Positions 1 to 5,575 are shown, numbered from the stretch's first letter. The stretch is DNA of 8,697 bases from Eubacterium sp. (GCA_024687845.1 JAILEL010000351.1:1-8697); one strand, 5' to 3'. Numbers and translations are program-made. The notes: generated by a model not told the origin, from the letters alone.

Positions 1-94
1 AAAGCTTTACTATACTATTCTCAAATCTAGGCGAGGCCATTAACATTAATTCAGCAAATTCATCAACTATTAAAACTATTTTCGGAAGCTCAGG
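1..94 (-). pseudogene. inverted partial copy of the FtsK-like gene
   Basis: Read on the minus strand from 94 down to 1, this encodes about 31 residues beginning PELPKIVLIVDEFAEL. They are identical to the internal FtsK segment encoded on the plus strand at 172-264. There is no start, no stop and no independent function; it runs off the window. It exists only as the left arm of the inverted repeat and should not be counted as a second gene unless read data confirm the duplication. Confidence 0.85.
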
Positions 95-265
95 ACAGAA
101 GTGAACTATTTAGTGAAAACGGTGCGATAGGCATTGATCATTACAATTATTGTATGAAGAATAAAAATATGCCTGAGCTTCCGAAAATAGTTTTAATAGT
201 TGATGAATTTGCTGAATTAATGTTAATGGCCTCGCCTAGATTTGAGAATAGTATAGTAAAGCTTT
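1..265. repeat. 94 bp perfect inverted repeat, 77 bp spacer
   Basis: Bases 1-94 are the exact reverse complement of 172-265 (position i pairs with 266-i, no mismatch over 94 bases). Bases 95-171 form the spacer. The right arm and spacer read as continuous FtsK coding sequence, while the left arm is an inverted copy of the FtsK Walker B region. The arm reaches the first base of the window, so it may extend further left. A perfect copy inside coding DNA, breaking the gene at 94/95, is typical of fold-back chimeras from amplification or assembly at a contig end. A true hairpin or inverted duplication cannot be excluded. Confidence 0.97.
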
Positions 266-546
266 TGCAAATTGGAAGGTTAACTGGAATATATGTTGTA
301 CTTTCTACTCAACGGAAGAGTCCAAGTGATATTACACACTCCATAAGAACAAATGTAAAAGGTATTTTACGTTTTTCAGCTGGCGAAGAGAATACATCAT
401 CAGAATATTCTCTTATGGGGTTAGGCGATATGCTTTACAGTGCAGATTCCTGGAGACATTTTCAAAGATTGCAGGGAATGTATGTTTCTGATAAGGAACA
501 GAAAAGAATTGTAGAATATATTGCATTACACAATGTTGTATTGTAG
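97..546 (+). CDS. FtsK/SpoIIIE-type DNA translocase, C-terminal part only
   Basis: This is the C-terminal 149 residues of an FtsK/SpoIIIE-family ATPase, a hexameric motor that pumps double-stranded DNA in chromosome segregation, sporulation or conjugation. Visible are the RSELFSENG...IDHYN segment that precedes Walker B, the hydrophobic Walker B strand with DE (KIVLIVDEFAELM), the sensor-like YVVLSTQR, the GLGDMLY motif and the terminal GMYVSDKEQKRIVEYI. Walker A would lie upstream and is absent because the inverted repeat replaces it at base 94. ATG at 154 is an internal Met, not a start. The stretch before GLGDMLY is shorter than in canonical FtsK, and no C-terminal winged-helix (gamma) domain follows, so this may be a mobile-element or diverged paralogue. 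It is the truncated end of its transcription unit, followed by a terminator. Confidence 0.88.
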   Translation, partial: RSELFSENGAIGIDHYNYCMKNKNMPELPKIVLIVDEFAELMLMASPRFENSIVKLLQIGRLTGIYVVLSTQRKSPSDITHSIRTNVKGILRFSAGEENTSSEYSLMGLGDMLYSADSWRHFQRLQGMYVSDKEQKRIVEYIALHNVVL

Positions 547-610
547 GACGCTTATGAGAGAACTATTTGAGCATTATTCGAGATTTTTTAATATCAGAAA
601 CTTGAGGAAC

Positions 611-637
611 AAAAAGGACTGACAACAGTCCTTTTTT
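611..637 (+). terminator. intrinsic terminator after the ftsK-like gene
   Basis: An 11 bp perfect stem (611-621 with 626-636) closes a 4-base ACAA loop, with the A-rich 5' side and T-rich 3' side giving a U-tract through 637. It lies 65 bases past the ftsK stop and isolates that gene from the SLOG operon. The A/T symmetry could let it also work on the minus strand. Confidence 0.85.
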
Positions 638-737
638 GATGGGATTAAAAATACTCATAGTGCCGTGTATTATATATATTAGTTAAGAATATTGCTGAAA
701 CATAATTATCTGTTAAATATGAGAAAGGTCATCAGCT
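635..737 (+). promoter_or_regulatory. conserved upstream element, copy A, before the SLOG operon
   Basis: Bases 635-680 match 4019-4064 without gaps at 37 of 46 positions. Looser similarity continues to the shared GAAAGGTC at 723-730. The latter includes the ribosome binding site of the next gene (AAAGG 724-728, 9 bases from ATG 738). A possible promoter is TTGCTG (692-697) and an extended -10 TGTTAAATA (711-719), spacing 16; this is a weak match to consensus. An interrupted AATAC...GTATT inverted repeat (650-654 and 667-671) could be an operator, but copy B does not keep its right half. Conservation in two intergenic regions supports a regulatory or recombination role; which one is not shown. 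Confidence 0.5.
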
Positions 738-1100
738 ATGAAAGTAGTAATTGCTGGATTAAGGGGTTTTAATGATTATGAGATATTTAAAGTAAAAATG
801 GAACAGTTGTTCCAAGACAATGAGATTGATGTAACCGAAATTGTATCAGGTGGAGCCTCAGGTGTTGATGCAATGGCAGAACGATATGCAAATGAAAAAA
901 GAATATCCGTCAAAGTTTTCAATGCTGATTGGAAAAAATATGGAAGAGGAGCCGGCCCTGTAAGGAATAAGGAAATGGCTGAATATGTAGGTGAAAAAGG
1001 TGCATTGATTGCTTTCTGGGATTATAAATCCAAGGGGACAGGCTCTATGATTAAAATTGCAGAGAAAATGAATTTGAAGATATTCATTTGTAACGTATAG
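738..1100 (+). CDS. YspA-like SLOG family protein (DUF2493)
   Basis: This 120-residue protein is recognised as the cpYpsA-related SLOG family (DUF2493). Family signatures in order: a beta strand ending GLRGFND (7-13), SGGASGVD (37-44) followed by AERYA, FNADWKKYG (61-69), GPVRNKEM (73-80) and FWDYKSKGT (93-101). SLOG proteins have a Rossmann-like fold and are predicted, from comparative genomics, to bind or process nucleotide-derived ligands in conflict and stress systems; the substrate of this member is unknown. Length and motifs are intact, so it should fold as a complete single domain in the cytoplasm. ATG 738 has AAAGG nine bases upstream. It leads a compact operon whose second gene is also SLOG-like and starts 17 bases after its stop. 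Confidence 0.85.
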   Translation: MKVVIAGLRGFNDYEIFKVKMEQLFQDNEIDVTEIVSGGASGVDAMAERYANEKRISVKVFNADWKKYGRGAGPVRNKEMAEYVGEKGALIAFWDYKSKGTGSMIKIAEKMNLKIFICNV

Positions 1101-1107
1101 TGAATTC

Positions 1108-1114
1108 GGAGGAG
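1108..1114 (+). promoter_or_regulatory. ribosome binding site fixing the start at ATG 1118
   Basis: GGAGGAG lies just before ATG 1118. An in-frame GTG at 1100, overlapping the previous stop, would put this site inside the coding region and has no site of its own, so 1118 is preferred. Confidence 0.8.
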
Positions 1115-1117
1115 AAT

Positions 1118-2350
1118 ATGAAAGTTTATTGTGCTGGAGCCCAGATGTCATGTGGCAGAGAAAACATAGTAACTCATAAAATAGAAGAATACATTTCGAC
1201 TCAATCAGACATTTTTGTATCTGATTATAATTACGGAGATTATGAGATGCAGAAGCATTTGTCTGATAAAAATTATAAAAATGTAACGATAGTTTTTATG
1301 AGAGATTCAGATGGGTATGATGAGTGGCCAAGAAAGAATCTAGGGGAATGGCCATATCGGATGTTTCTTCGCAGACAGTATGAATACAGTCTAGATCCTT
1401 CAATTGACTGTGCTATGGCCGAGGAATGTGACGAGGGATTCTTTGCTTGGGATGGAATGGATATAGATGTGTTTGTCGGAATGCTTGCATTTCTTGGGTG
1501 TGGAAAAAAGTGTTCTATATATAACACTAAAAGTAGAAATATTAAGGTTGTAAACAGGCTTGAGGATCTGCAGACTTATATAATGGCCGACAGAAATGCT
1601 AAGAAACCTAATAACAGTGAATTGTTTCATGGGGATGTCGTTGATCTGGAGGTGTTCACCGGATATAAGGAAACCTTCGGGGAGGTGATGGATCTCATAT
1701 TGAAGAAAAGTGGAGAGAGGCTTTACAAGAATGATTTAAAGAAATTGATCTGTAAGTCCAATGCCTCCATAAAGAAGAAAAAGGAACTGGTCGAGTTACT
1801 TTATGATAAAGAAGATATTTTTTGTGAACTTATAAGAAAAGTCATTGAATGGAAGTCTACTGGTGGAAATATAGATAAATTGAGACAGGTACTCATGAAT
1901 ACATATGAACATTCTTTTCATAATGCTTATGGTGACTTTATTGTTGCTAATTCTTGGATAGAAGGTGCAGACGGTAGTAATGATGATATAGTCATGTATC
2001 TGTGGGAACGTTATGAGGACAATAGAAATATTGAAAAATATAAATATTTACCGGTTGGTATGTATGCAGATATTGATGAAGCCTTATACTATCTGGAAAC
2101 AATGACTTCAAACGGTGGAAAGATAGATGTGTGGGAAAGGAAGAGAGGTTTTGACACGATAGTATATTTTGAGCATCGTGTGACATTTTATGCAGACGAC
2201 ACTGAATTGAACGGATTTCAATTTATGAGGGAGTGTCATATCAACGATCATGATCCTTTTGAACTGGAATCATATGTAAGAAAAAATGATCATTATATGT
2301 ATGAGCAATCGGGATATTTAGAGAGAAAAAAAGGAGTAGCATTGATTTGA
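1118..2350 (+). CDS. SLOG-like N-terminal domain fused to an unassigned C-terminal region
   Basis: The protein has 410 residues from ATG 1118. Residues 1-155 look like the SLOG subfamily that usually carries a GDAxGxD loop and a WDGxSxGT motif: MKVYCAGAQ at the start, DYEMQKHLSDKNYKNVTIVF (41-60), a GEWPYR element (76-81), AMAEECDEGFFAWDGMD (99-115), then GKKCSIYN (129-136). Two key loops are altered: the GDAxGxD position reads SDYNYGD (35-41) and the post-WDG segment reads MDIDVFVG rather than a KSKGT type, so ligand handling may differ or be lost. Residues 165-300 are mostly helical and charged; 305-410 look like an alpha/beta domain with several aromatic residues. I cannot assign either part to a family. 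No signal peptide or membrane segment is seen. Its stop overlaps the next start by four bases, implying translational coupling. Confidence 0.7.
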   Translation: MKVYCAGAQMSCGRENIVTHKIEEYISTQSDIFVSDYNYGDYEMQKHLSDKNYKNVTIVFMRDSDGYDEWPRKNLGEWPYRMFLRRQYEYSLDPSIDCAMAEECDEGFFAWDGMDIDVFVGMLAFLGCGKKCSIYNTKSRNIKVVNRLEDLQTYIMADRNAKKPNNSELFHGDVVDLEVFTGYKETFGEVMDLILKKSGERLYKNDLKKLICKSNASIKKKKELVELLYDKEDIFCELIRKVIEWKSTGGNIDKLRQVLMNTYEHSFHNAYGDFIVANSWIEGADGSNDDIVMYLWERYEDNRNIEKYKYLPVGMYADIDEALYYLETMTSNGGKIDVWERKRGFDTIVYFEHRVTFYADDTELNGFQFMRECHINDHDPFELESYVRKNDHYMYEQSGYLERKKGVALI

Positions 2351-2739
2351 AAACTATGAAAATTGGAATTGCAAAGTTTTATAACAAAGAGGACCGTAGG
2401 GATTTCAAAATCGTAGATATTCCAGATGAAGCTCAGTGGCGGATGGATTTGTATCTTTCCGTTATCATCAGGGACTATCTTAGGGCGTTTATTCAGAATA
2501 CGCCTGCGATTGGTAATTGTGTTATTGCAGATGAGAGTCCATTATATCAAGCAACTGATGACGATTGGAAAAAATGGGATAGTATAGTTAACTCGGTGGC
2601 AGATGAGTTTGATGATTTGGTTGAACTTATCAAAGCGATGGATGAGGCAGATAATATATCGGATTTGCAAATTAAAAAGAAAGAGTTGCAGGATAAAGCA
2701 TTTGCTAATCTGGCATATATCTATGATGATTTATGTTAG
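2347..2739 (+). CDS. unrecognised acidic protein, third gene of the SLOG operon
   Basis: 130 residues if it starts at TTG 2347, which overlaps the upstream TGA and has AAGGAG (2331-2336) ten bases before it. The alternative ATG 2356 is 19 bases from that site and less likely. The sequence begins with a short beta-prone stretch (MKIGIAKF), then a region with WRMDLYLSVIIRDYLRAF that reads as amphipathic helix, and ends in a long, strongly charged helical region rich in D, E and K. No catalytic motif, signal peptide or membrane span is visible. I do not recognise the family. Coupled translation with the SLOG-fusion gene suggests a partner role, such as complex formation or inhibition of its neighbour; that is inference only. 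Confidence 0.75.
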   Translation: MKTMKIGIAKFYNKEDRRDFKIVDIPDEAQWRMDLYLSVIIRDYLRAFIQNTPAIGNCVIADESPLYQATDDDWKKWDSIVNSVADEFDDLVELIKAMDEADNISDLQIKKKELQDKAFANLAYIYDDLC

Positions 2740-2762
2740 TGATTATGAAAAGGGGATGAGGG

Positions 2763-3260
2763 TTGAAATATAAGTGGATATTATTTGAGGAAAAAAATAA
2801 TGGTCGTGCATATGATAATTATGACTGGGTGTGCGACAAAAGTATAAGAAAATATTTTATCTATAATTCTGTTGAAGAAGCTATGCAGGATTTCTTTAAT
2901 AGAATATATGAGATAGATTCAAACGGAATTGTTCGTAGAATTAATGCCTTGCTGGATCAGTCAAAAGAGAATCTTGATGAAATATGGCTTCAGATTGAGG
3001 ATGAAATCATTAATGGTAAAGGTGCTGATAGAGAATCTGATGATGATTTTGGTGATGCAGAAGAGGTCTTATCTCGTCATAATAATCAATACCATTGGAC
3101 ACTATATGATGGTTCTGATATATGGTACACAATAGATAGAAATTGTTTTGTTTTTAGTGATCAAATTGAAAAGTATCACTTTGACGCATGGAAAGAAACA
3201 GAAAAGGATAATGATTTTACGAATTTCCATATTTTAGAGGTTGTAAGAGTGGTAATATAA
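2763..3260 (+). CDS. unrecognised acidic protein, fourth gene of the SLOG operon
   Basis: 165 residues from TTG 2763; no in-frame ATG lies near the start. The purine-rich AAAGGGG (2749-2755) sits seven bases upstream. The protein opens with aromatic beta-like sequence (MKYKWILFEEK), has a helical middle (NSVEEAMQDFFNRIYEI, then a run around LDEIWLQIEDEI), an acidic linker with DDDFGD, and a C-terminal beta-rich part with YHWTLYDGSDIWYTIDRN. No recognisable catalytic residues, signal peptide or transmembrane segment. The family is unknown to me. It lies 23 bases after the previous gene and 43 before the next, so it is probably in the same transcript. Confidence 0.72.
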   Translation: MKYKWILFEEKNNGRAYDNYDWVCDKSIRKYFIYNSVEEAMQDFFNRIYEIDSNGIVRRINALLDQSKENLDEIWLQIEDEIINGKGADRESDDDFGDAEEVLSRHNNQYHWTLYDGSDIWYTIDRNCFVFSDQIEKYHFDAWKETEKDNDFTNFHILEVVRVVI

Positions 3261-3303
3261 TAAGCATCCATGATAAATATACTTGATGTGGGGAAGGACA
3301 ATA

Positions 3304-3867
3304 ATGGGGATTTTTATAAGTGGATCGAAAAATATAAATAATCATCTTCCTGAGCAGGTTTTAGAGTTGATAGAAAATATTATAAAAGAAGTGATGAATT
3401 ATATTAATAATGAAAAAGAAGATGATGATCTGAATGAACATTATTACCGCGTTGAATTCTGGAAAACCAAAGACCAGAAAAATGGTGATTACAAAAAGAC
3501 TCATAAATTTGATTATTATATTTTTGATGGAAAGATTTGCTGGTTTGAAAAAATGAGACCGAAAGTTAAGGACAATGGCAATACTTATTTCTTGCCCGAA
3601 TCCAGAATGTATTCCAGTGGGATAATTGATCTGAACCGCAGTGTTCCTTATCGCGCTGGTGATATTGTACAAATAGATTGTCGCCCTTTCGGACCGCCTT
3701 TTCATGCAATGATTTTGGAAACAAAAGAATTATATGACTGCTGTTTTCCTACAATGATATTTAAGGTTCCGTTTACCGATGAATGGAGAATAACAGCACT
3801 GAAACATAAAAGATTTTATAAACATGCAGAAGTTGGATTTTATGAACCTATGCTCACCACTTTTTAG
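3304..3867 (+). CDS. mosaic protein: SLOG-like N-terminal strand joined to an unassigned domain, reading frame cut short
   Basis: The start is ATG 3304, with AAGGA (3294-3298) five bases upstream; upstream TTG 3283 and ATG 3286 lack a site. The 187-residue product begins MGIFISGSKN...LPEQVLELIENIIKEV, which reads like the first strand and helix of a SLOG protein, but the GDAxGxD part that should follow is missing. From M31 (ATG 3394, a plausible former start) comes a different domain with YYRVEFWKTKD (47-57), YRAGDIVQIDCRPFGPP (116-132), HAMILE (134-139) and DCC (145-147). The frame stops at 3867, but the family-like tail seems to continue in another frame from 3851, so a one-base frameshift near 3850 is likely. 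Corrected length would be about 237 residues. The function of the main domain is unknown to me; the SLOG-start interpretation is inference. Confidence 0.6.
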   Translation: MGIFISGSKNINNHLPEQVLELIENIIKEVMNYINNEKEDDDLNEHYYRVEFWKTKDQKNGDYKKTHKFDYYIFDGKICWFEKMRPKVKDNGNTYFLPESRMYSSGIIDLNRSVPYRAGDIVQIDCRPFGPPFHAMILETKELYDCCFPTMIFKVPFTDEWRITALKHKRFYKHAEVGFYEPMLTTF

Positions 3868-4018
3868 ATTAAGGAGGATTAAGCCTGAAGAAATGACTGA
3901 AGAGGATAAATTATTGGAAATCCTTGCTGAATCAGATGAGGATGTTAAGAATGGAAGAACAGCTCCGATAAAAGATACATTTGACGATTTGAGAAAAATG
4001 CTAAGGGATGAAGTGTGA
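3851..4018 (+). pseudogene. out-of-frame C-terminal tail of the preceding gene
   Basis: This frame is open from 3803 to the stop at 4018 and overlaps the end of the previous gene. Read from 3851 it gives CSPLFRLRRIKPEEM, then TEEDKLLEILAESDEDVKNG and a final DTFDDLRKMLRDEV. The SPLFRLRR stretch looks like a natural continuation of the previous protein, which would make this its shifted 3' end. The last 40 residues also resemble the C-terminal, toxin-binding part of Phd/YefM or RelB antitoxins, so a second mosaic joint is possible. A start at ATG 3893 (41 residues) would have AAGGAGG (3871-3877) 15 bases upstream, which is too far to be convincing; that purine run also simply encodes part of the RLRR stretch. 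No toxin gene adjoins it. Confidence 0.5.
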
Positions 4019-4127
4019 TTTGATGGAATAAATAATACTCATTGTACTATGTCTTATAGATATTCTATAATAGGATTATTGTTATAATACAACTAACTAT
4101 ATGAAAGGTCTTATAAGTATTTGAATT
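4019..4127 (+). promoter_or_regulatory. conserved upstream element, copy B, before the metallophosphoesterase
   Basis: Bases 4019-4064 match copy A (635-680) at 37 of 46 positions without gaps. A perfect TATAAT -10 lies at 4066-4071; the best -35, TTGTAC at 4042-4047, is 18 bases away and only half matches consensus. The shared GAAAGGTC is at 4103-4110, but here it is about 18 bases before ATG 4128, too far for an ordinary ribosome binding site. This suggests the motif may be conserved for another reason. No terminator separates this region from the operon upstream. Confidence 0.5.
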
Positions 4128-4838
4128 ATGAGTACATTTGTATTGTCTGATATACATGGTGAATATAATAAATTCATGAAGATGCTCGATGAGATACATT
4201 TTTCTGACAATGATACGTTGTATGTTCTGGGTGATGTTTTGGACAGAGGTCCTGAGCCTATTAAGGTACTTATGGAAATGATGAAGTATCCTAATATTAT
4301 TCCAATGATAGGAAATCATGAGGTAATGGGACTTCCGTGTCTTAGATTTTTGTTAAATGAGATTACAGATGATTTCATTGAGAAAATGGAAGAGGATCCA
4401 GTTCTATTGTATGCATTTTTAGATTGGTTCATTAATGGATGTGAGTCAACTATAGATGAGTTTAAAAAGCTTTCATCTGAGGAAAGAGAAGTAGTATTAG
4501 ATTATCTAGGTGAGTTTAATCTTTTTGAAACACTTAAGATTAATGATAAGAAATATATTCTTGTTCATGGTGGACTTGGTAACTTTTCTAAGGATAAGAA
4601 ATTAGAAGAATATACAATAGATGAAATAGTCTGGACTAGACCAGATTATAATAAGGCATATTTCGAAGATGTCTATGTAATAACTGGACATACGCCGACT
4701 CAATATATAGAGTCAAATGAACGTCCGGGATATATTTTTAGAAAGAATAATCACATTGCAATTGATTGCGGAGCCTACCATCCAGATGGTAGATTGGCAG
4801 CTATTTGTTTAGACGATGGAAGCGAGTATTATATCTAA
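4128..4838 (+). CDS. PPP-type metallophosphoesterase (serine/threonine phosphatase or dinucleoside tetraphosphatase family)
   Basis: This 236-residue cytosolic enzyme has every calcineurin-like metal and catalytic motif in order: DIHG (8-11), GDVLDRG (35-41), GNHE (62-65), HGG (147-149) and GHTPT (187-191), followed by IDCGA (212-216). Such proteins use a two-metal centre to hydrolyse phosphomonoesters of phosphoproteins or to cleave diadenosine polyphosphates; bacterial PrpE/PphA-like members are of this size. Sequence alone does not choose between protein and nucleotide substrates. An in-frame stop at 4122-4124 forces the start at ATG 4128, even though the nearest purine-rich site (AAAGG, 4104-4108) is distant, so translation may be weak or use an atypical leader. 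It lies just after the SLOG operon behind its own copy of the shared upstream element. Confidence 0.92.
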   Translation: MSTFVLSDIHGEYNKFMKMLDEIHFSDNDTLYVLGDVLDRGPEPIKVLMEMMKYPNIIPMIGNHEVMGLPCLRFLLNEITDDFIEKMEEDPVLLYAFLDWFINGCESTIDEFKKLSSEEREVVLDYLGEFNLFETLKINDKKYILVHGGLGNFSKDKKLEEYTIDEIVWTRPDYNKAYFEDVYVITGHTPTQYIESNERPGYIFRKNNHIAIDCGAYHPDGRLAAICLDDGSEYYI

Positions 4839-4855
4839 AGTTGTTATTATTTATG

Positions 4856-4936
4856 CTTGCATAAGGATAAGCTTTATGCGATGCGGAGCAAACAACTTAA
4901 GAGTGTTTTTTGAGTTGTTTGCTCAACCGTGAATAT
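4856..4936 (+). repeat. hairpin-forming intergenic repeat, copy 1 (intact)
   Basis: This aligns to 6568-6639. Over 4856-4914 it differs from copy 2 by four substitutions and one T. Two hairpins are visible: a 6 bp stem (4859-4864 with 4874-4879), and a 15 bp stem with one G-T pair (4886-4900 with 4910-4924) around a 9-base loop. No T-tract follows the second stem, so it is not a standard terminator. Two of the four substitutions turn stem-1 pairs G-C and C-G into G-T and T-G wobble pairs, so the stem is kept. It could be a structured RNA leader, a small RNA or a short repeat element. Confidence 0.75.
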
Positions 4937-5001
4937 CAACATAAAGAAAATTATGCCATAAAATAAGACGAGTTAATAAGAAAGGTTCACTTGGTGGAGG
5001 T

Positions 5002-5505
5002 ATGGAGAATAAATCATTATATATTCTGGCTGGTTATGATGACCTGACAGAAAAGAGATTAGCCGGAATGCAGAATAAGCTTTATGAACTAGGATTTGAT
5101 GGAATTCAGACTAAGAATATTCCCATGCATTTCACTTTGGGTTCTTATGATTCTGAAATGGAAGAAGAACTAATTGCTCGTCTTAAAAAATTAAGTGAGA
5201 ATAAAGAGGCGTTTGAAGTTGCATTTAATCACATTGGCCTTTTTAAACTTCCGGAAAATGAAGTACTTTTTATTGCGCCGGAAGTAAGTAAAGAAATGCT
5301 GGATCTGAAGGATTCGTTTCTTGATTCCAAGGATGTGTTCAGATGGTCAGCTCATACAACATTACTGATCGATAAATCGGATATTATTCATAATGCGATT
5401 CCGGCTGTGGTATCAGAATTTGATTCCTTTGTTGGGAAAGTAACACGACTTTATCTGTATGAATTCTGGCCGACTACACATATTATGACTGTGGAACTTA
5501 TATAA
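5002..5505 (+). CDS. 2H phosphoesterase / 2'-5' RNA ligase-like protein
   Basis: The 167-residue protein carries the two HxT motifs that define the 2H superfamily: HFTLG at 43-47 and HTTLL at 118-122, spaced 75 residues apart, each on a beta strand as expected for the two-lobed fold. Relatives (LigT/ThpR, cyclic phosphodiesterases) act on 2',3'-cyclic or 2'-5' phosphodiester bonds in RNA, or on cyclic phosphates of ADP-ribose; the true substrate here is unknown. It is cytosolic, with no signal peptide. The start is odd: GGAGG at 4996-5000 is only one base from ATG 5002, too near for normal initiation, and AAAGG (4981-4985) is 16 bases away. No better in-frame start exists. A hairpin repeat and a GAAAGGT motif precede it; a strong terminator follows. 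Confidence 0.85.
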   Translation: MENKSLYILAGYDDLTEKRLAGMQNKLYELGFDGIQTKNIPMHFTLGSYDSEMEEELIARLKKLSENKEAFEVAFNHIGLFKLPENEVLFIAPEVSKEMLDLKDSFLDSKDVFRWSAHTTLLIDKSDIIHNAIPAVVSEFDSFVGKVTRLYLYEFWPTTHIMTVELI

Positions 5506-5541
5506 AAGAAAAATTAATAAACTTAAGAAGAATTAAATCTA

Positions 5542-5575
5542 TTAAAGGGAGCCTGCGTGGCTCCCTCTTTTAATT
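5542..5575. terminator. bidirectional intrinsic terminator between convergent genes
   Basis: A 7 bp GC-rich stem (5547-5553 with 5559-5565) closes the loop TGCGT. It is flanked by TTAAA on the left and a TCTTTTAA tract on the right, so either strand carries a T-rich tail. It overlaps the stop codon of the minus-strand gene and lies about 40 bases after the 2H gene. Confidence 0.88.

Noticed and set aside
1..265. Mobile-element terminal inverted repeats or an invertible segment
   Set aside because: The arms are FtsK coding sequence, the spacer is only 77 bp of the same gene, and no recombinase or target duplication is visible.
154..546. ATG 154 as the start of a small separate gene
   Set aside because: The frame is open upstream to the repeat join and the residues before it match FtsK, so 154 is an internal methionine.
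858..1151. Minus-strand open frame across the DUF2493 gene
   Set aside because: It is antisense to a gene with clear family motifs and has no ribosome binding site.
4886..4924. Long hairpin as a rho-independent terminator after the metallophosphoesterase
   Set aside because: No T-tract follows the stem on either strand; the T-run lies in the loop.
4886..4936. Possible integron attC-like site: GCTCAAC next to the hairpin fits the RYYYAAC core
   Set aside because: The matching GTTRRRY at the other end is missing, copy 2 lacks this part entirely, and no integrase is present.
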